The notes under the pieces: generated by a model | What the model saw: only the letters and a program-made list of their open reading frames with translations | Told to the model about the DNA's origin: nothing | Databases searched by the model: none | Made by a program: the position numbers and the translations under genes | Shown here: one piece after another, positions 43,796 through 52,412 of the stretch | How positions within the stretch are numbered: position 1 is the stretch's first letter | Layout: each line of letters starts with the position of its first letter | NCBI GenBank assembly: GCA_035249905.1 | Contig: DATFFT010000032.1 | Location: forward strand, 1-64,000 | DNA from: JAOUEA01 sp035249905 | GTDB lineage: Bacteria; Actinomycetota; UBA4738; HRBIN12 | Reading direction: 5' to 3' | DNA length: 64,000 bases

Positions 43796-44539
43796 ATGGC
43801 GATCAAGGGCAAGAAGCGATCGAAGCAACGCTCGGCGCCACGTGCGCCGAGGCGCGAGCCGGTCGCCCTGCCGACGCCGTTCCTGCGTCGTCGGTGGGTA
43901 CAGCTCACGGCCGGGTTCCTCCTCGGGATCCTCGCGATGGTCGTGTTCGTCTGGGTGACGAACAGCCTCCGGGCGAACGATGCCGAGGAGGCCGACGCCG
44001 ACGATGCCGCCACGCGCCTGGCCGCGGCCACGGCGTACCAGCAGGCGGTCCGGGGCGCGTTCAGCCAGGTCGGCGTCGTCGATCCCGGTGTCACCCCCAC
44101 GGTGTTCACGGAGCTCGACGCGGCGCTCGACGCCCTCGCCCAGGGAGACCCACCGGCCGATGCGGAGGCGACGTTCGAGCAGGCGGCCCGCGATGCGCGG
44201 AGCGCGCGCAGGGATCTCGCGAGGTTCGATGTGGCCGGCGCGATCGCGGATCAGGGATTCGACGTGGTGGCCGCGACCGCGTTCACGAGCTCCGGGACGA
44301 CGCTCGTGGAGGCGCTGGATCGCTACCGTCAGGCAGCCGAGGTCGCATCGTCGGCGGTCACGATCGGCGGCGAGCAAGGGCGTCGCCTCGCTGCGGTGGC
44401 CACCGATCTTCGCGATGCGGCGCGTGCCGAGCTCGCCGCCGGGTGGACCGAATACCTGCAGGCCCTGCGCGCGGGCGGGGTCCCAGAGGCGCCGACGACC
44501 GGCGGCATCGTCCCCGAGCTCCCCGGCGGCGGGGGGTAG
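43796..44539 (+). CDS. Membrane-anchored hypothetical protein
   Basis: 247 residues. A strongly basic N-terminus (GKKRSKQRS) precedes one helix (LTAGFLLGILAMVVFVWV); the remaining 190 residues are Ala-rich and helical, predicted outside the membrane (ADAEATFEQAARDARSARRD). It ends in a Gly-rich tail. AAGGGCGG lies 5-6 nt before the ATG. Between tatC and a lipid kinase; function unknown. Confidence 0.75.
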   Translation: MAIKGKKRSKQRSAPRAPRREPVALPTPFLRRRWVQLTAGFLLGILAMVVFVWVTNSLRANDAEEADADDAATRLAAATAYQQAVRGAFSQVGVVDPGVTPTVFTELDAALDALAQGDPPADAEATFEQAARDARSARRDLARFDVAGAIADQGFDVVAATAFTSSGTTLVEALDRYRQAAEVASSAVTIGGEQGRRLAAVATDLRDAARAELAAGWTEYLQALRAGGVPEAPTTGGIVPELPGGGG

Positions 44540-44554
44540 GGCCGGCCTCTCGCG

Positions 44555-45469
44555 ATGGGTGCACCGGCCCCAGTCGTCGTCGTGGCGAACCCGACCGCGG
44601 GTCGAGGCAAGGCGGGCCGCCGCATCGGCACCGTCGTCTCCACGCTCCGGTCCCTCCGTGTCGACCACGAGATCCGTGTCGCGGGCTCCCCGCAGGAGAT
44701 GGAGGAGACCTGCCGTTCCCTCGGTGAAGGAGGCGCCGAGATCGTCGCGGCGCTGGGCGGCGACGGCACGGCCTCCTGCGCAGCCAACGGACTGCTCGGC
44801 ACCGGCGCGGCGCTCGCCGTGGTGCCGGCGGGCACCGGTGATGACTTCGCGCACGCCATCGGAGCGGGGTCGTTCCGGGAATCGATCGGGCTGCTCGCCA
44901 ACCCCAAGACCACTCCGATCGACGTCGTCCGCGTCCATGTCGAGGGTCTGACGCGGTGCTTCGTCAACATCGCGGGCGCGGGCTTCGACTCGGAGGTGAA
45001 CGAAACAGCGAACTCGATGACCGCGAACCTCGGCGGGACGGGCACGTATGTCGCCGCCCTGCTGAAGACCTTGTCGAGGTTCTCACCGGCCCGCTACGAC
45101 CTCACGATCGACGGCGCGCCTGCCACGGTCGACGCGATGCTGGTCGTGGTGGGGAACGGCCCGTCGTACGGAGGCGGCATGCGGGTGCTCCCGCAGGCGT
45201 CGCTCGTGGACGGCTCGCTCGACATCTGCATCGTCGAGGCCCTGTCGAAGGGTGCGTTCCTGCGGGCGTTCCCGAGGGTGTACTCCGGTCGCCACGCGAC
45301 GCATCCGAAGGTGCGGATGATGCGCGCCCGCGCCGTGACGGTGGAGGCGAACCGTGGGCTGCACGTGTACGCCGACGGCGAGCGGGTCGGCCCGCTGCCC
45401 GCGCGGTTCGAGGTGATGCCGGCCGCCCTGCCCGTCGTGGCGGGGCCCGATGCGAAGGGGATCCGATGA
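44555..45469 (+). CDS. Diacylglycerol kinase catalytic-domain (YegS/BmrU-like) lipid kinase
   Basis: 304 residues. ANPTAGRGKAG at the N-terminus, the nucleotide-binding AALGGDGTAS, PAGTGDDFAHAIG, then NIAGAGFDSEVN and a C-terminal beta domain with VVGNGPSYGGGM and LHVYADGE. All catalytic motifs are intact. Phosphorylates diacylglycerol or a related lipid at the membrane. Overlaps the next hydrolase by 4 nt (ATGA). A degenerate relative lies at 48947. Confidence 0.9.
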   Translation: MGAPAPVVVVANPTAGRGKAGRRIGTVVSTLRSLRVDHEIRVAGSPQEMEETCRSLGEGGAEIVAALGGDGTASCAANGLLGTGAALAVVPAGTGDDFAHAIGAGSFRESIGLLANPKTTPIDVVRVHVEGLTRCFVNIAGAGFDSEVNETANSMTANLGGTGTYVAALLKTLSRFSPARYDLTIDGAPATVDAMLVVVGNGPSYGGGMRVLPQASLVDGSLDICIVEALSKGAFLRAFPRVYSGRHATHPKVRMMRARAVTVEANRGLHVYADGERVGPLPARFEVMPAALPVVAGPDAKGIR

Positions 45470-46215
45470 ACGTCACCGCCGATGGGGTGCTGCTGATCCA
45501 CGCCTTCCCGCTCGACGCCTCGATGTGGGACGAGCAGGTCGAGTGGCTGCGCCGCGAGGGGTGGCGAGTCGCCGCGCCCTCGCTCCCCGGGTTCGGCGGC
45601 TCGCCGGGGGTCGGCCCGGTGATGTCGATGGGCGCCGCCGCCGACCGATGCCTGCAGGCACTCGACGCTGAAGGGATCGAGCGCGCGGCGGTGTGCGGTC
45701 TCTCGATCGGCGGATACGTGGCGTTCGAGCTCTGGCGTCTGGCGAGGCAGCGGATCGCCGGCCTGGTGCTCGCGAACACCAGGTCCGAGGCCGACACGAC
45801 CGAAGCCGCCGAGGGGCGCCGGGCGCTGGCGACCCGGCTCGACGAGGAGGGGACCGGCTTCCTCGTCGAGGACCCGCCGCCGTTGCTCGCGGCGCAGGCG
45901 GGTCGGGGGCGGTGGCCGTTCGTTCGGGCGACGATCGCCGCCCAAACGGCGGAGGCGATCGCGGCGGCGGCCCGTGGCATGGCGGAGCGGCCGGACTCCA
46001 CGCCGGATCTCGGCACGATCGACGTTCCGGTGCTGGTGCTGACCTCCGATGGGGATACGTTGATCCCCGCGGAGGTGAGCCTGGGCATGACGCGTCACAT
46101 CCGAGGCGCAGGGTCGATCACGGTGACGGGAGCGGGCCACCTGTCCAACCTCGAGGCACCCGATGCGTTCCGTGACGCCCTGGAAGGGTTCCTCGCGGGA
46201 TCCGAACGGGCCTGA
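45466..46215 (+). CDS. Alpha/beta hydrolase (3-oxoadipate enol-lactonase-like)
   Basis: 249 residues. HAFPLDASMWDEQ with the oxyanion His/Gly region, LPGFGGSPG, nucleophile elbow GLSIGGYVAFEL, acid in LTSDGDTLIP, and catalytic His in GAGHLSNLE. Coupled to the lipid kinase by an ATGA overlap. Exact substrate unknown. Confidence 0.88.
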   Translation: MNVTADGVLLIHAFPLDASMWDEQVEWLRREGWRVAAPSLPGFGGSPGVGPVMSMGAAADRCLQALDAEGIERAAVCGLSIGGYVAFELWRLARQRIAGLVLANTRSEADTTEAAEGRRALATRLDEEGTGFLVEDPPPLLAAQAGRGRWPFVRATIAAQTAEAIAAAARGMAERPDSTPDLGTIDVPVLVLTSDGDTLIPAEVSLGMTRHIRGAGSITVTGAGHLSNLEAPDAFRDALEGFLAGSERA

Positions 46216-46275
46216 GCCGCCTCGGGTCCGGCTGAGCGCGGCCTGAGCTCGCGGACCCACTCGTAGACTGGATCC

Positions 46276-48930
46276 ATGACCACCCCCGCGGCGTTCGCCG
46301 CCCAGTTCCCGTTCGCCCTGGACGAGTTCCAGGTGCAGGCCGCAGGAGCGGTCGAGGCCGGCATGTCCGTGCTCGTCGCGGCGCCGACCGGCAGCGGCAA
46401 GACCGTGGTCGCCGAATACGCGATCGAGCGTGCGCTGGCTCGCGGCGGCAAGTCGTTCTACACGACCCCCCTCAAGGCGCTCTCGAACCAGAAGTACGGC
46501 GATCTCGCCGCGAAGCACGGTGCCGACACCGTCGGCCTGCTCACCGGCGACAACACCGTCAACTCCGAGGCGCCCGTGGTGGTGATGACCACCGAGGTGC
46601 TGCGCAACATGCTGTACGAGCGCTCGGACACCCTCGATGGCCTCGTCAGCGTCGTGATGGACGAGGTGCACTACCTGCAGGACCCCTATCGGGGCGCGGT
46701 CTGGGAAGAGGTGCTGATCCATCTGCCGCTGAGCGTGTCGGTCGTCTGCTTGTCGGCCACGATCTCCAACGCCGAGGAGTTCGGCGAGTGGATCGGCACG
46801 CTGCGCGGCGAGACCAGGGTCGTCATCGAGGAGCAGCGTCCCGTGCCCCTCGAGCACCATTACCTGGTCGGTCACCGACTGCATCCCATGCACGTCGAGC
46901 AGGACGGCGTGCCGATCCCCAACCCGTACGTGATCTCGCTCGATCAGAACGAGCTGCGAACGAAGGTCTACCATCGGCGGAGCAGCGGGTACCCCCAGCA
47001 CGAACGCATCTCCCGGCCGCGGGAGGGTCACCGCCGGGTGTACGTGCCTCGGCGCTCCGAGGTCGTCGACGTGCTCGAGGAACACGGCATGCTGCCCGCG
47101 ATCTACTTCGTGTTCAGCCGGGCGGGCTGCGACCGCAGCGTCCGGTGGATGCGGGAGGCCGGCATCTCGCTCACGAGCAGGGCCGAGGCCGATCACATCC
47201 GAGAGCTCGCCGAGACGAGAGCGGCGTGGATGGACGAGGACGATCTCGTCACGCTCGGTTTCTACGACTTCCTCGACGGATTGACGGCGGGCGTCGCGGC
47301 TCACCACGCCGGCATGCTGCCGGTGTTCAAGGAGACGGTCGAGGAGCTGTTCGAGGCCGGGCTCGTGAAGGTCGTGTTCGCGACCGAGACCCTGTCGCTG
47401 GGCATCAACATGCCGGCCAAGACCGTCGTGATCGAAGACCTCTGGAAGTTCCAGGGCGAGCGGCACGAGCTGCTCACTCCGGGGGAATACACGCAGCTCA
47501 CGGGCCGGGCGGGGCGGCGAGGCATCGACGAGGTCGGCCATGCCGTCGTGCTGTACCAGCGACGGGTCGACTTCGAACGGGTGGCCACGCTCGCGCAGCG
47601 GCGCACCTACGATCTCGTGTCGTCGTTCCGGCCCTCGTACAACATGGCGGTGAACCTCGCCCGGAACTACACCGAAGAGCAGGCACATCGCTTGCTGAAC
47701 AGCTCGTTCGGTCAGTTCCTGGCCGATCGGAAGGTGGTGGGCCTCGAACGGGAACGTCGACGCGATGCCGAGGCGATCGAGGGCTACCGCGCGAACATGC
47801 GCTGCCATCTCGGAGACTTCGACGAGTACTGGGCGCTGGTGACGAAGGCGCGCCTGCTGCGCGAGCAGGATCGCCATGGCCACGAGAAGGCCCGCGCCGA
47901 CGCGGTCCGAGCGGCCGTGGGGAAGCTGCGGCCCGGCGAGGTGATCTCGGTTCCCAACGGCAGACGAGGGGGCATCGGCGTCGTCGTCAGCTCCCGTGAC
48001 GGGAAGCCGACCGTGCTGACGCAGGACCGGCGCCACTTCCGACTGGCGGCGCGCGACTTCCGGGATCCGCCCGCCGTGCTGACCCGCATCCCGCTGCCTC
48101 GCACGGGGAGCGCGCGCAGCAGCCGCTACCGCCGCGACGTCGCGGCCAAGCTCGTCTCGCTCGACGTCCGGCCGCAGAAGGCTCCGAAGCACCGGGCGGA
48201 TCCCTCGGTCGAGCGGGAGGCGACGAAGCTCGACGACCGGGCCGCGCGGCATCCGTGTCACTCCTGTCCCGAGCGGGCCAAACACGAGCGATGGGCGAGA
48301 CGGGTCGACGAGCGGGAGGCATCGCTCTCGAGCACAGAGCGGCGCATCCGGGTGCGAACCGAGACGCTCGCCCGCCAGTTCGACCGCGTGCTCTCCGTGC
48401 TCAGGGCGCTCGGCTACGTCGATGGCTGGTCCGTCACCACGAAGGGCCGTTCGCTCTCCCGCATCTACGGGGAGGGCGACATCCTGGTCGCCGAGGCGCT
48501 GGCCCGGGGCCTGTTCGACGACCTAGAGCCTGCGGAGGTGGCGGCGCTGCTGTCCTCCGTCGTGTACGAGGGACGGGAACGGGTGCCGCTGTCGGGCGAG
48601 ATGCCCACCCCGGAGACCAAGGAACGCTACGAGGCCCTGCAGCGCACCTGGCGCCGTGTGCGGCGCACCGAGGACGAGCACCAGGTACAGCTCTGCCGAG
48701 AGCTCGAAGCGGGATTCGCCACGCCGATCTTCCACTGGGCGAACGGTCGACCGCTCGAGGAGGTGCTCGCGGAGACGGAGATGGCTCCGGGCGACTTCGT
48801 GCGGAACTGCAAGCAGCTGGTCGATCTGCTCCGCCAGGTCGAAGAGGTCGCGAACCCGGAGACCGCGGCGTTGTTCGCCGGGGCCAGGTCGGCCGTGATG
48901 CGCGGCGTCGTCGCCTACACCGGCGTGTAG
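46276..48930 (+). CDS. helY: DEVH-box RNA helicase, HelY/Ski2 family
   Basis: 884 residues. Motif I APTGSGKT, Ia TTPLKALSNQK, DEVH box VVMDEVHYLQ, motif III CLSATISN, IV region IYFVFSRAGCDR, V TETLSLGINMPAKTV, VI QLTGRAGRRGID. The C-terminal half has an SH3-like insert, a CHSCPERAKH cysteine pair and a DSHCT domain (EVAALLSSVVYEGRE). Acts on RNA, probably in decay or ribosome maturation. Leaderless-type start: TAGACT (46264-46269), 6 nt, ATG. Confidence 0.94.
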   Translation: MTTPAAFAAQFPFALDEFQVQAAGAVEAGMSVLVAAPTGSGKTVVAEYAIERALARGGKSFYTTPLKALSNQKYGDLAAKHGADTVGLLTGDNTVNSEAPVVVMTTEVLRNMLYERSDTLDGLVSVVMDEVHYLQDPYRGAVWEEVLIHLPLSVSVVCLSATISNAEEFGEWIGTLRGETRVVIEEQRPVPLEHHYLVGHRLHPMHVEQDGVPIPNPYVISLDQNELRTKVYHRRSSGYPQHERISRPREGHRRVYVPRRSEVVDVLEEHGMLPAIYFVFSRAGCDRSVRWMREAGISLTSRAEADHIRELAETRAAWMDEDDLVTLGFYDFLDGLTAGVAAHHAGMLPVFKETVEELFEAGLVKVVFATETLSLGINMPAKTVVIEDLWKFQGERHELLTPGEYTQLTGRAGRRGIDEVGHAVVLYQRRVDFERVATLAQRRTYDLVSSFRPSYNMAVNLARNYTEEQAHRLLNSSFGQFLADRKVVGLERERRRDAEAIEGYRANMRCHLGDFDEYWALVTKARLLREQDRHGHEKARADAVRAAVGKLRPGEVISVPNGRRGGIGVVVSSRDGKPTVLTQDRRHFRLAARDFRDPPAVLTRIPLPRTGSARSSRYRRDVAAKLVSLDVRPQKAPKHRADPSVEREATKLDDRAARHPCHSCPERAKHERWARRVDEREASLSSTERRIRVRTETLARQFDRVLSVLRALGYVDGWSVTTKGRSLSRIYGEGDILVAEALARGLFDDLEPAEVAALLSSVVYEGRERVPLSGEMPTPETKERYEALQRTWRRVRRTEDEHQVQLCRELEAGFATPIFHWANGRPLEEVLAETEMAPGDFVRNCKQLVDLLRQVEEVANPETAALFAGARSAVMRGVVAYTGV

Positions 48931-48946
48931 CTACGATGCTGCCGCG

Positions 48947-49876
48947 ATGACCAGTCCCTTCGGAAACCTCGCCGTGATCGCCGATCCGTCGGCCGATCGC
49001 GGTGGGGTGGGGGAGCGGCTGCCGGCGCTGCGACGAGCGCTCACGGCCGCCGACCTCGACTTCCGGCTGAGCATCGCGGAGGGCCGAGGGCAGGGCGCCG
49101 CCCTGGCCACCGCCGCCCTCGACGAGGGCTACCGATACGTCGTAGCCGTCGGCGACGACGCCAGCGTGCAGGACGTCGTGAACGGGTTGTTCCGCGACGG
49201 CGCTCCGATCGTCGAGGAACCGGTGCTCGGCGTAGTGGCGGCCGACTCGGCCAACGACCTGCTGCACAGCTTCGGGCTGCCGGGCGATCTCGACGGCGGC
49301 GTGCGCCACCTGACCGGCGACACCACGTACCCGTTCGATGTGATGCGCGTCACGTGTACCGGGCCCGACGGCGAGCAGCGCACCCGGTACGCCCACAACC
49401 TCGCGCAGATCGGGCTGGGCGCGAACGCGGAGCTCGCGCGCCGCAGGCTGCCCGCCTGGCTGGGCGACCGACGTCGCAGGTTCCTCGGGTTCTGGCGCGG
49501 TTATCTGGGCACACGCCGGCGCGCCCTGCGCATCGGCTACGACCTGAAGACCTGGGAAGGGACAGGCTTCCACGTGGTGATCGGCAACGGCCAATTCACG
49601 TCCGGGGTGCGCCTCTCGCCCCGATCGTACCCCGGCGACGGCGTCCTCGATGCGTTGGTGTTCACCGGGCAGACCTCCGATGCGTACACGATGATGCCTC
49701 GCATCATGCGCCACGGTGGGCACGTGCCCGACGATTCGATCAAGGAGCTCCGGGCCAAGATCCGCTTCTCGGTCGAGGCCGACCGGCCGTTGGCCCTGGT
49801 GGCCGACGGGGAGCCCTTCGGCACCACACCCGCGATGTTCCAGGTCGTGCCTCAGCAGATCCTCCTCAAGCTCTAG
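48947..49876 (+). CDS. Diacylglycerol-kinase-family protein with degenerate nucleotide-binding motifs
   Basis: 309 residues with the overall fold of the 44555 gene: IADPSADRGGVGERLPALRR, NLAQIGLGANAEL, VVIGNGQFTSGVRLSPRS, and a final VADGEPF. But the GGDGT motif reads VGDDASVQDVVNGL and the PAGTxND motif reads VAADSANDLLH. Loss of these glycines should impair ATP binding, so it may be a regulatory or lipid-binding paralogue. TACGAT (48932-48937) lies 9 nt before the ATG. Confidence 0.85.
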   Translation: MTSPFGNLAVIADPSADRGGVGERLPALRRALTAADLDFRLSIAEGRGQGAALATAALDEGYRYVVAVGDDASVQDVVNGLFRDGAPIVEEPVLGVVAADSANDLLHSFGLPGDLDGGVRHLTGDTTYPFDVMRVTCTGPDGEQRTRYAHNLAQIGLGANAELARRRLPAWLGDRRRRFLGFWRGYLGTRRRALRIGYDLKTWEGTGFHVVIGNGQFTSGVRLSPRSYPGDGVLDALVFTGQTSDAYTMMPRIMRHGGHVPDDSIKELRAKIRFSVEADRPLALVADGEPFGTTPAMFQVVPQQILLKL

Positions 49877-49883
49877 GAGCCGT

Positions 49884-50981
49884 GTGAACGTTCGCCTCGT
49901 GGACCGGATGGACCGAGCTGCCGAGGAAGCCTCCTCGCAGGGTTTCGAGGCGCTCGTCATCCCTCCGTCGCCCGATCTCGCCTACCTCACGGGGTACGAC
50001 CCGATGCCGCTCGAACGTCCGACGCTGCTCGTGGTGCGGCCCGGAGAAGCCCCCGCCATGCTCGTGCCGGAGCTCGAACGTCCGCTGGCCTCGGATGCTC
50101 CCGGCGCCACGGCGATCGAGCTCGTGCCGTGGTCCGACGGGTCGGATCCGTACGCCCGGGCGGAGCGCCTGCTGCCCGATGCGGGCCGGGTCGCGGTCGG
50201 CGACCGCCTCTGGGCGAGCCACCTGCTCGGCCTCCAGCGGGCCCTTCCCGGGCTCACGTTCGAGGCGGCCTCGACGGTCATGGCTCGGCTGCGAATGGTC
50301 AAGGACGAGGACGAGCTCGCCGCCCTTCGGCGGGCCGCCCGAGGCGCCGACGAATCGTTCCGGACGATCTGCACGATGCAGTTCCTCGGTCGCCGAGAGG
50401 ACGAGGTGGCGGCGGACCTGGCCGACCTCCTCGTCCACAACGGGCACTCGCGCGCCGAGTTCACGATCGTGGCGAGCGGCTCCAACGCCGCATCGCCGCA
50501 CCACGAGCCCGGCAGCCGCACGATCTTGCCCAAGGATGCGGTCGTGATGGACTTCGGCGGCGAGCTCGGCGGGTATTACAGCGACACGACCCGCACGGTC
50601 GTGGTCGGAGAGCCGCCGGCGGGCTTCGAGCGCGTCTACGAATCCGTGCGCCGGGCCCAGGCGGCCGCGTGCGAAGCGGTGGTCCCTGGGATCTCGGCGC
50701 AGGATATCGACCGCGTGGCACGCCGCATCATCGAGGAGGCCGGATTCGGTGCACGCTTCATCCATCGCACCGGCCACGGCATCGGCCTCGAGGTGCACGA
50801 GCCTCCCTATCTCGTGGAAGGGAACGATCAGACCCTGGAACCCGGCACGACGTTCTCGGTCGAGCCCGGCGTCTACCTCGAGGGGGAGTTCGGCGTCCGG
50901 ATCGAGGACATCGTGGCGGTCACCGCCCAGGGGGTGGAGCGGCTGAACCGTTCGACGCGCGAGCTGCAGGTGGTCGGGTAG
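49884..50981 (+). CDS. M24-family metallopeptidase (Xaa-Pro aminopeptidase-like)
   Basis: 365 residues. N-terminal creatinase-type domain (LAYLTGYDPMPLERPTLL), then the pita-bread fold with metal ligands: Asp in MDFGGEL, Asp in YYSDTTRT, His in HRTGHGIGLEVHE, Glu in SVEPGVYL, Glu in RIEDIVAV. Cleaves N-terminal residues before proline in related enzymes. AGGAG (49875-49879) precedes the GTG. Convergent with cysS, only 6 nt apart. Confidence 0.92.
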   Translation: MNVRLVDRMDRAAEEASSQGFEALVIPPSPDLAYLTGYDPMPLERPTLLVVRPGEAPAMLVPELERPLASDAPGATAIELVPWSDGSDPYARAERLLPDAGRVAVGDRLWASHLLGLQRALPGLTFEAASTVMARLRMVKDEDELAALRRAARGADESFRTICTMQFLGRREDEVAADLADLLVHNGHSRAEFTIVASGSNAASPHHEPGSRTILPKDAVVMDFGGELGGYYSDTTRTVVVGEPPAGFERVYESVRRAQAAACEAVVPGISAQDIDRVARRIIEEAGFGARFIHRTGHGIGLEVHEPPYLVEGNDQTLEPGTTFSVEPGVYLEGEFGVRIEDIVAVTAQGVERLNRSTRELQVVG

Positions 50982-50987
50982 GAGCGC

Positions 50988-52379
50988 CTAGATCCGCGGC
51001 CTCACGCGAGTACCCTCCGGAGTGTCCATCACCTCGAGCCCAACCCCCGTGAGCTCGTCACGCAGGCGGTCGCTCTCGGCGTAGTCCTTGGCGGCACGGG
51101 CTGCATCGCGGCGGGCCACCAGCTCGAGCACGTCGTCGGGCGCGGTCCAGCCACTCGTCGCCTCACGCTCCAGGTCGAGTCCCAGCACCGCGTCCCAGGC
51201 GGCGAGCAAGGCGTACTTCTCGCCGTCGGACACTCCTGCGTCGCCGACGAGGTCGTTCACGACCACCACGGCCGACGGCATGTCGAGGTCGGCGGCAACC
51301 GAATCGCGGAACCGCGCATCGAACGCCGCCGCGGCATCGCCCGATGTTGCTGCGGCGGGCGCCCAGTCGGCCATACGCCGCCGCAGCTGCTTGACCTTCG
51401 CGTCGGCCGCATCCATCGCGTCCCACGTGAAGTCCATCTCCGAGCGATAGCGCGTCTGGAACGTGAGCCACCGGAACGACAGCGCGTCCAGGCCTCGCGC
51501 GGTCAGATCCTCGACCTGGACCACGTTGCCCGTCGACTTCGAGATCTTCTGCCCGGTCTGACGGAGATGCCCGCCGTGGACCCAGATCGAGACCACCTGA
51601 TGTCCCACGGCCGCCTCGCTCTGCGCGATCTCGTCCTCGTGATGGGGGAAGCGCAGATCGTTGCCGCCCGTGTGGATGTCGAAGCGTTCGCCCAGGAACT
51701 TCATCGACATCGCTGAGCATTCGATATGCCACCCGGGGAAACCGACGCCCCACGGGGACTCCCACTTCATCAGACGCCCTGGGCCCGCCGCCTTCCACAA
51801 CGCGAAGTCGGCGGGATGCCGTTTGGCGGGATCGGCTTCGAGGTCGCGATGGCCCTCGCGCAGGTGATCGAGGGTGTTGCCGCTGAGCTTGCCGTACCCG
51901 GGGAACGACGTCACGTCGAAGTACACGCTTCCCGACTCGACCACGTACGCGTGGCCTCTGTCGATCAGCGTCCGGGTGAGCTCGATCATCTCCTGGATGT
52001 GATCGGTCGCCTTCGGGTACTCGTGGGCGGGGCGGATGCCGACCGCCTCCGCGTCGGCGAAGACGGCCTCGGCGTACTTCTCGGCGATGTCGAGAGGCGT
52101 GAGCCCTTCGTCTTCGACGGCGAGCAGCATCTTGTCGACCGCATCGGACGAGGCCTCGTCGGTCATGTGGCCCACGTCGGTGATGTTCATGATCTGGGTG
52201 ACCCGATAACCCTCGAGCTCCAGGCCGCGACGGATCAGATCACCCAGCATGAACGTGCGGAGGTTCCCCAGGTGCGCGAAGCGGTACACGGTGGGCCCGC
52301 ACGTGTACATCGTGACGAGCCCCGCGTGCACGGGACGGACCTCGCGGACCTCGCGCGTCAGCGTGTCGTACAGCCGCAT
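50988..52379 (-). CDS. cysS: Cysteinyl-tRNA synthetase
   Basis: 463 residues. Zinc-site Cys in YTCGPTVY, HIGH motif as AHLGNLRTF, PGWHIECSAM, HTGGNDLRFPHHEDE and KMSKS as KISKSTGN. The full C-terminal anticodon-binding region (DVLELVARRDAARAAKDYAESDRLRD) distinguishes it from the related mycothiol ligase MshC. TAGGCT (complement of 52387-52392) is 7 nt from the ATG, a leaderless-type start. Confidence 0.96.
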   Translation of the reverse strand: MRLYDTLTREVREVRPVHAGLVTMYTCGPTVYRFAHLGNLRTFMLGDLIRRGLELEGYRVTQIMNITDVGHMTDEASSDAVDKMLLAVEDEGLTPLDIAEKYAEAVFADAEAVGIRPAHEYPKATDHIQEMIELTRTLIDRGHAYVVESGSVYFDVTSFPGYGKLSGNTLDHLREGHRDLEADPAKRHPADFALWKAAGPGRLMKWESPWGVGFPGWHIECSAMSMKFLGERFDIHTGGNDLRFPHHEDEIAQSEAAVGHQVVSIWVHGGHLRQTGQKISKSTGNVVQVEDLTARGLDALSFRWLTFQTRYRSEMDFTWDAMDAADAKVKQLRRRMADWAPAAATSGDAAAAFDARFRDSVAADLDMPSAVVVVNDLVGDAGVSDGEKYALLAAWDAVLGLDLEREATSGWTAPDDVLELVARRDAARAAKDYAESDRLRDELTGVGLEVMDTPEGTRVRPRI

Positions 52380-52412
52380 GGACGGGAGCCTACCGTCGGT
52401 GGCGGCCGTCGA

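Noticed and set aside
45094..48285. 1063-codon open frame on the minus strand opposite helY and its neighbours
   Set aside because: High-GC shadow: the plus strand carries three well-conserved genes, and the antisense protein has no motifs and a skewed Arg/His/Asp composition.
50988..52379. Mycothiol ligase MshC instead of CysS
   Set aside because: The full C-terminal domain and the HLGN and KISKS context fit cysteinyl-tRNA synthetase.
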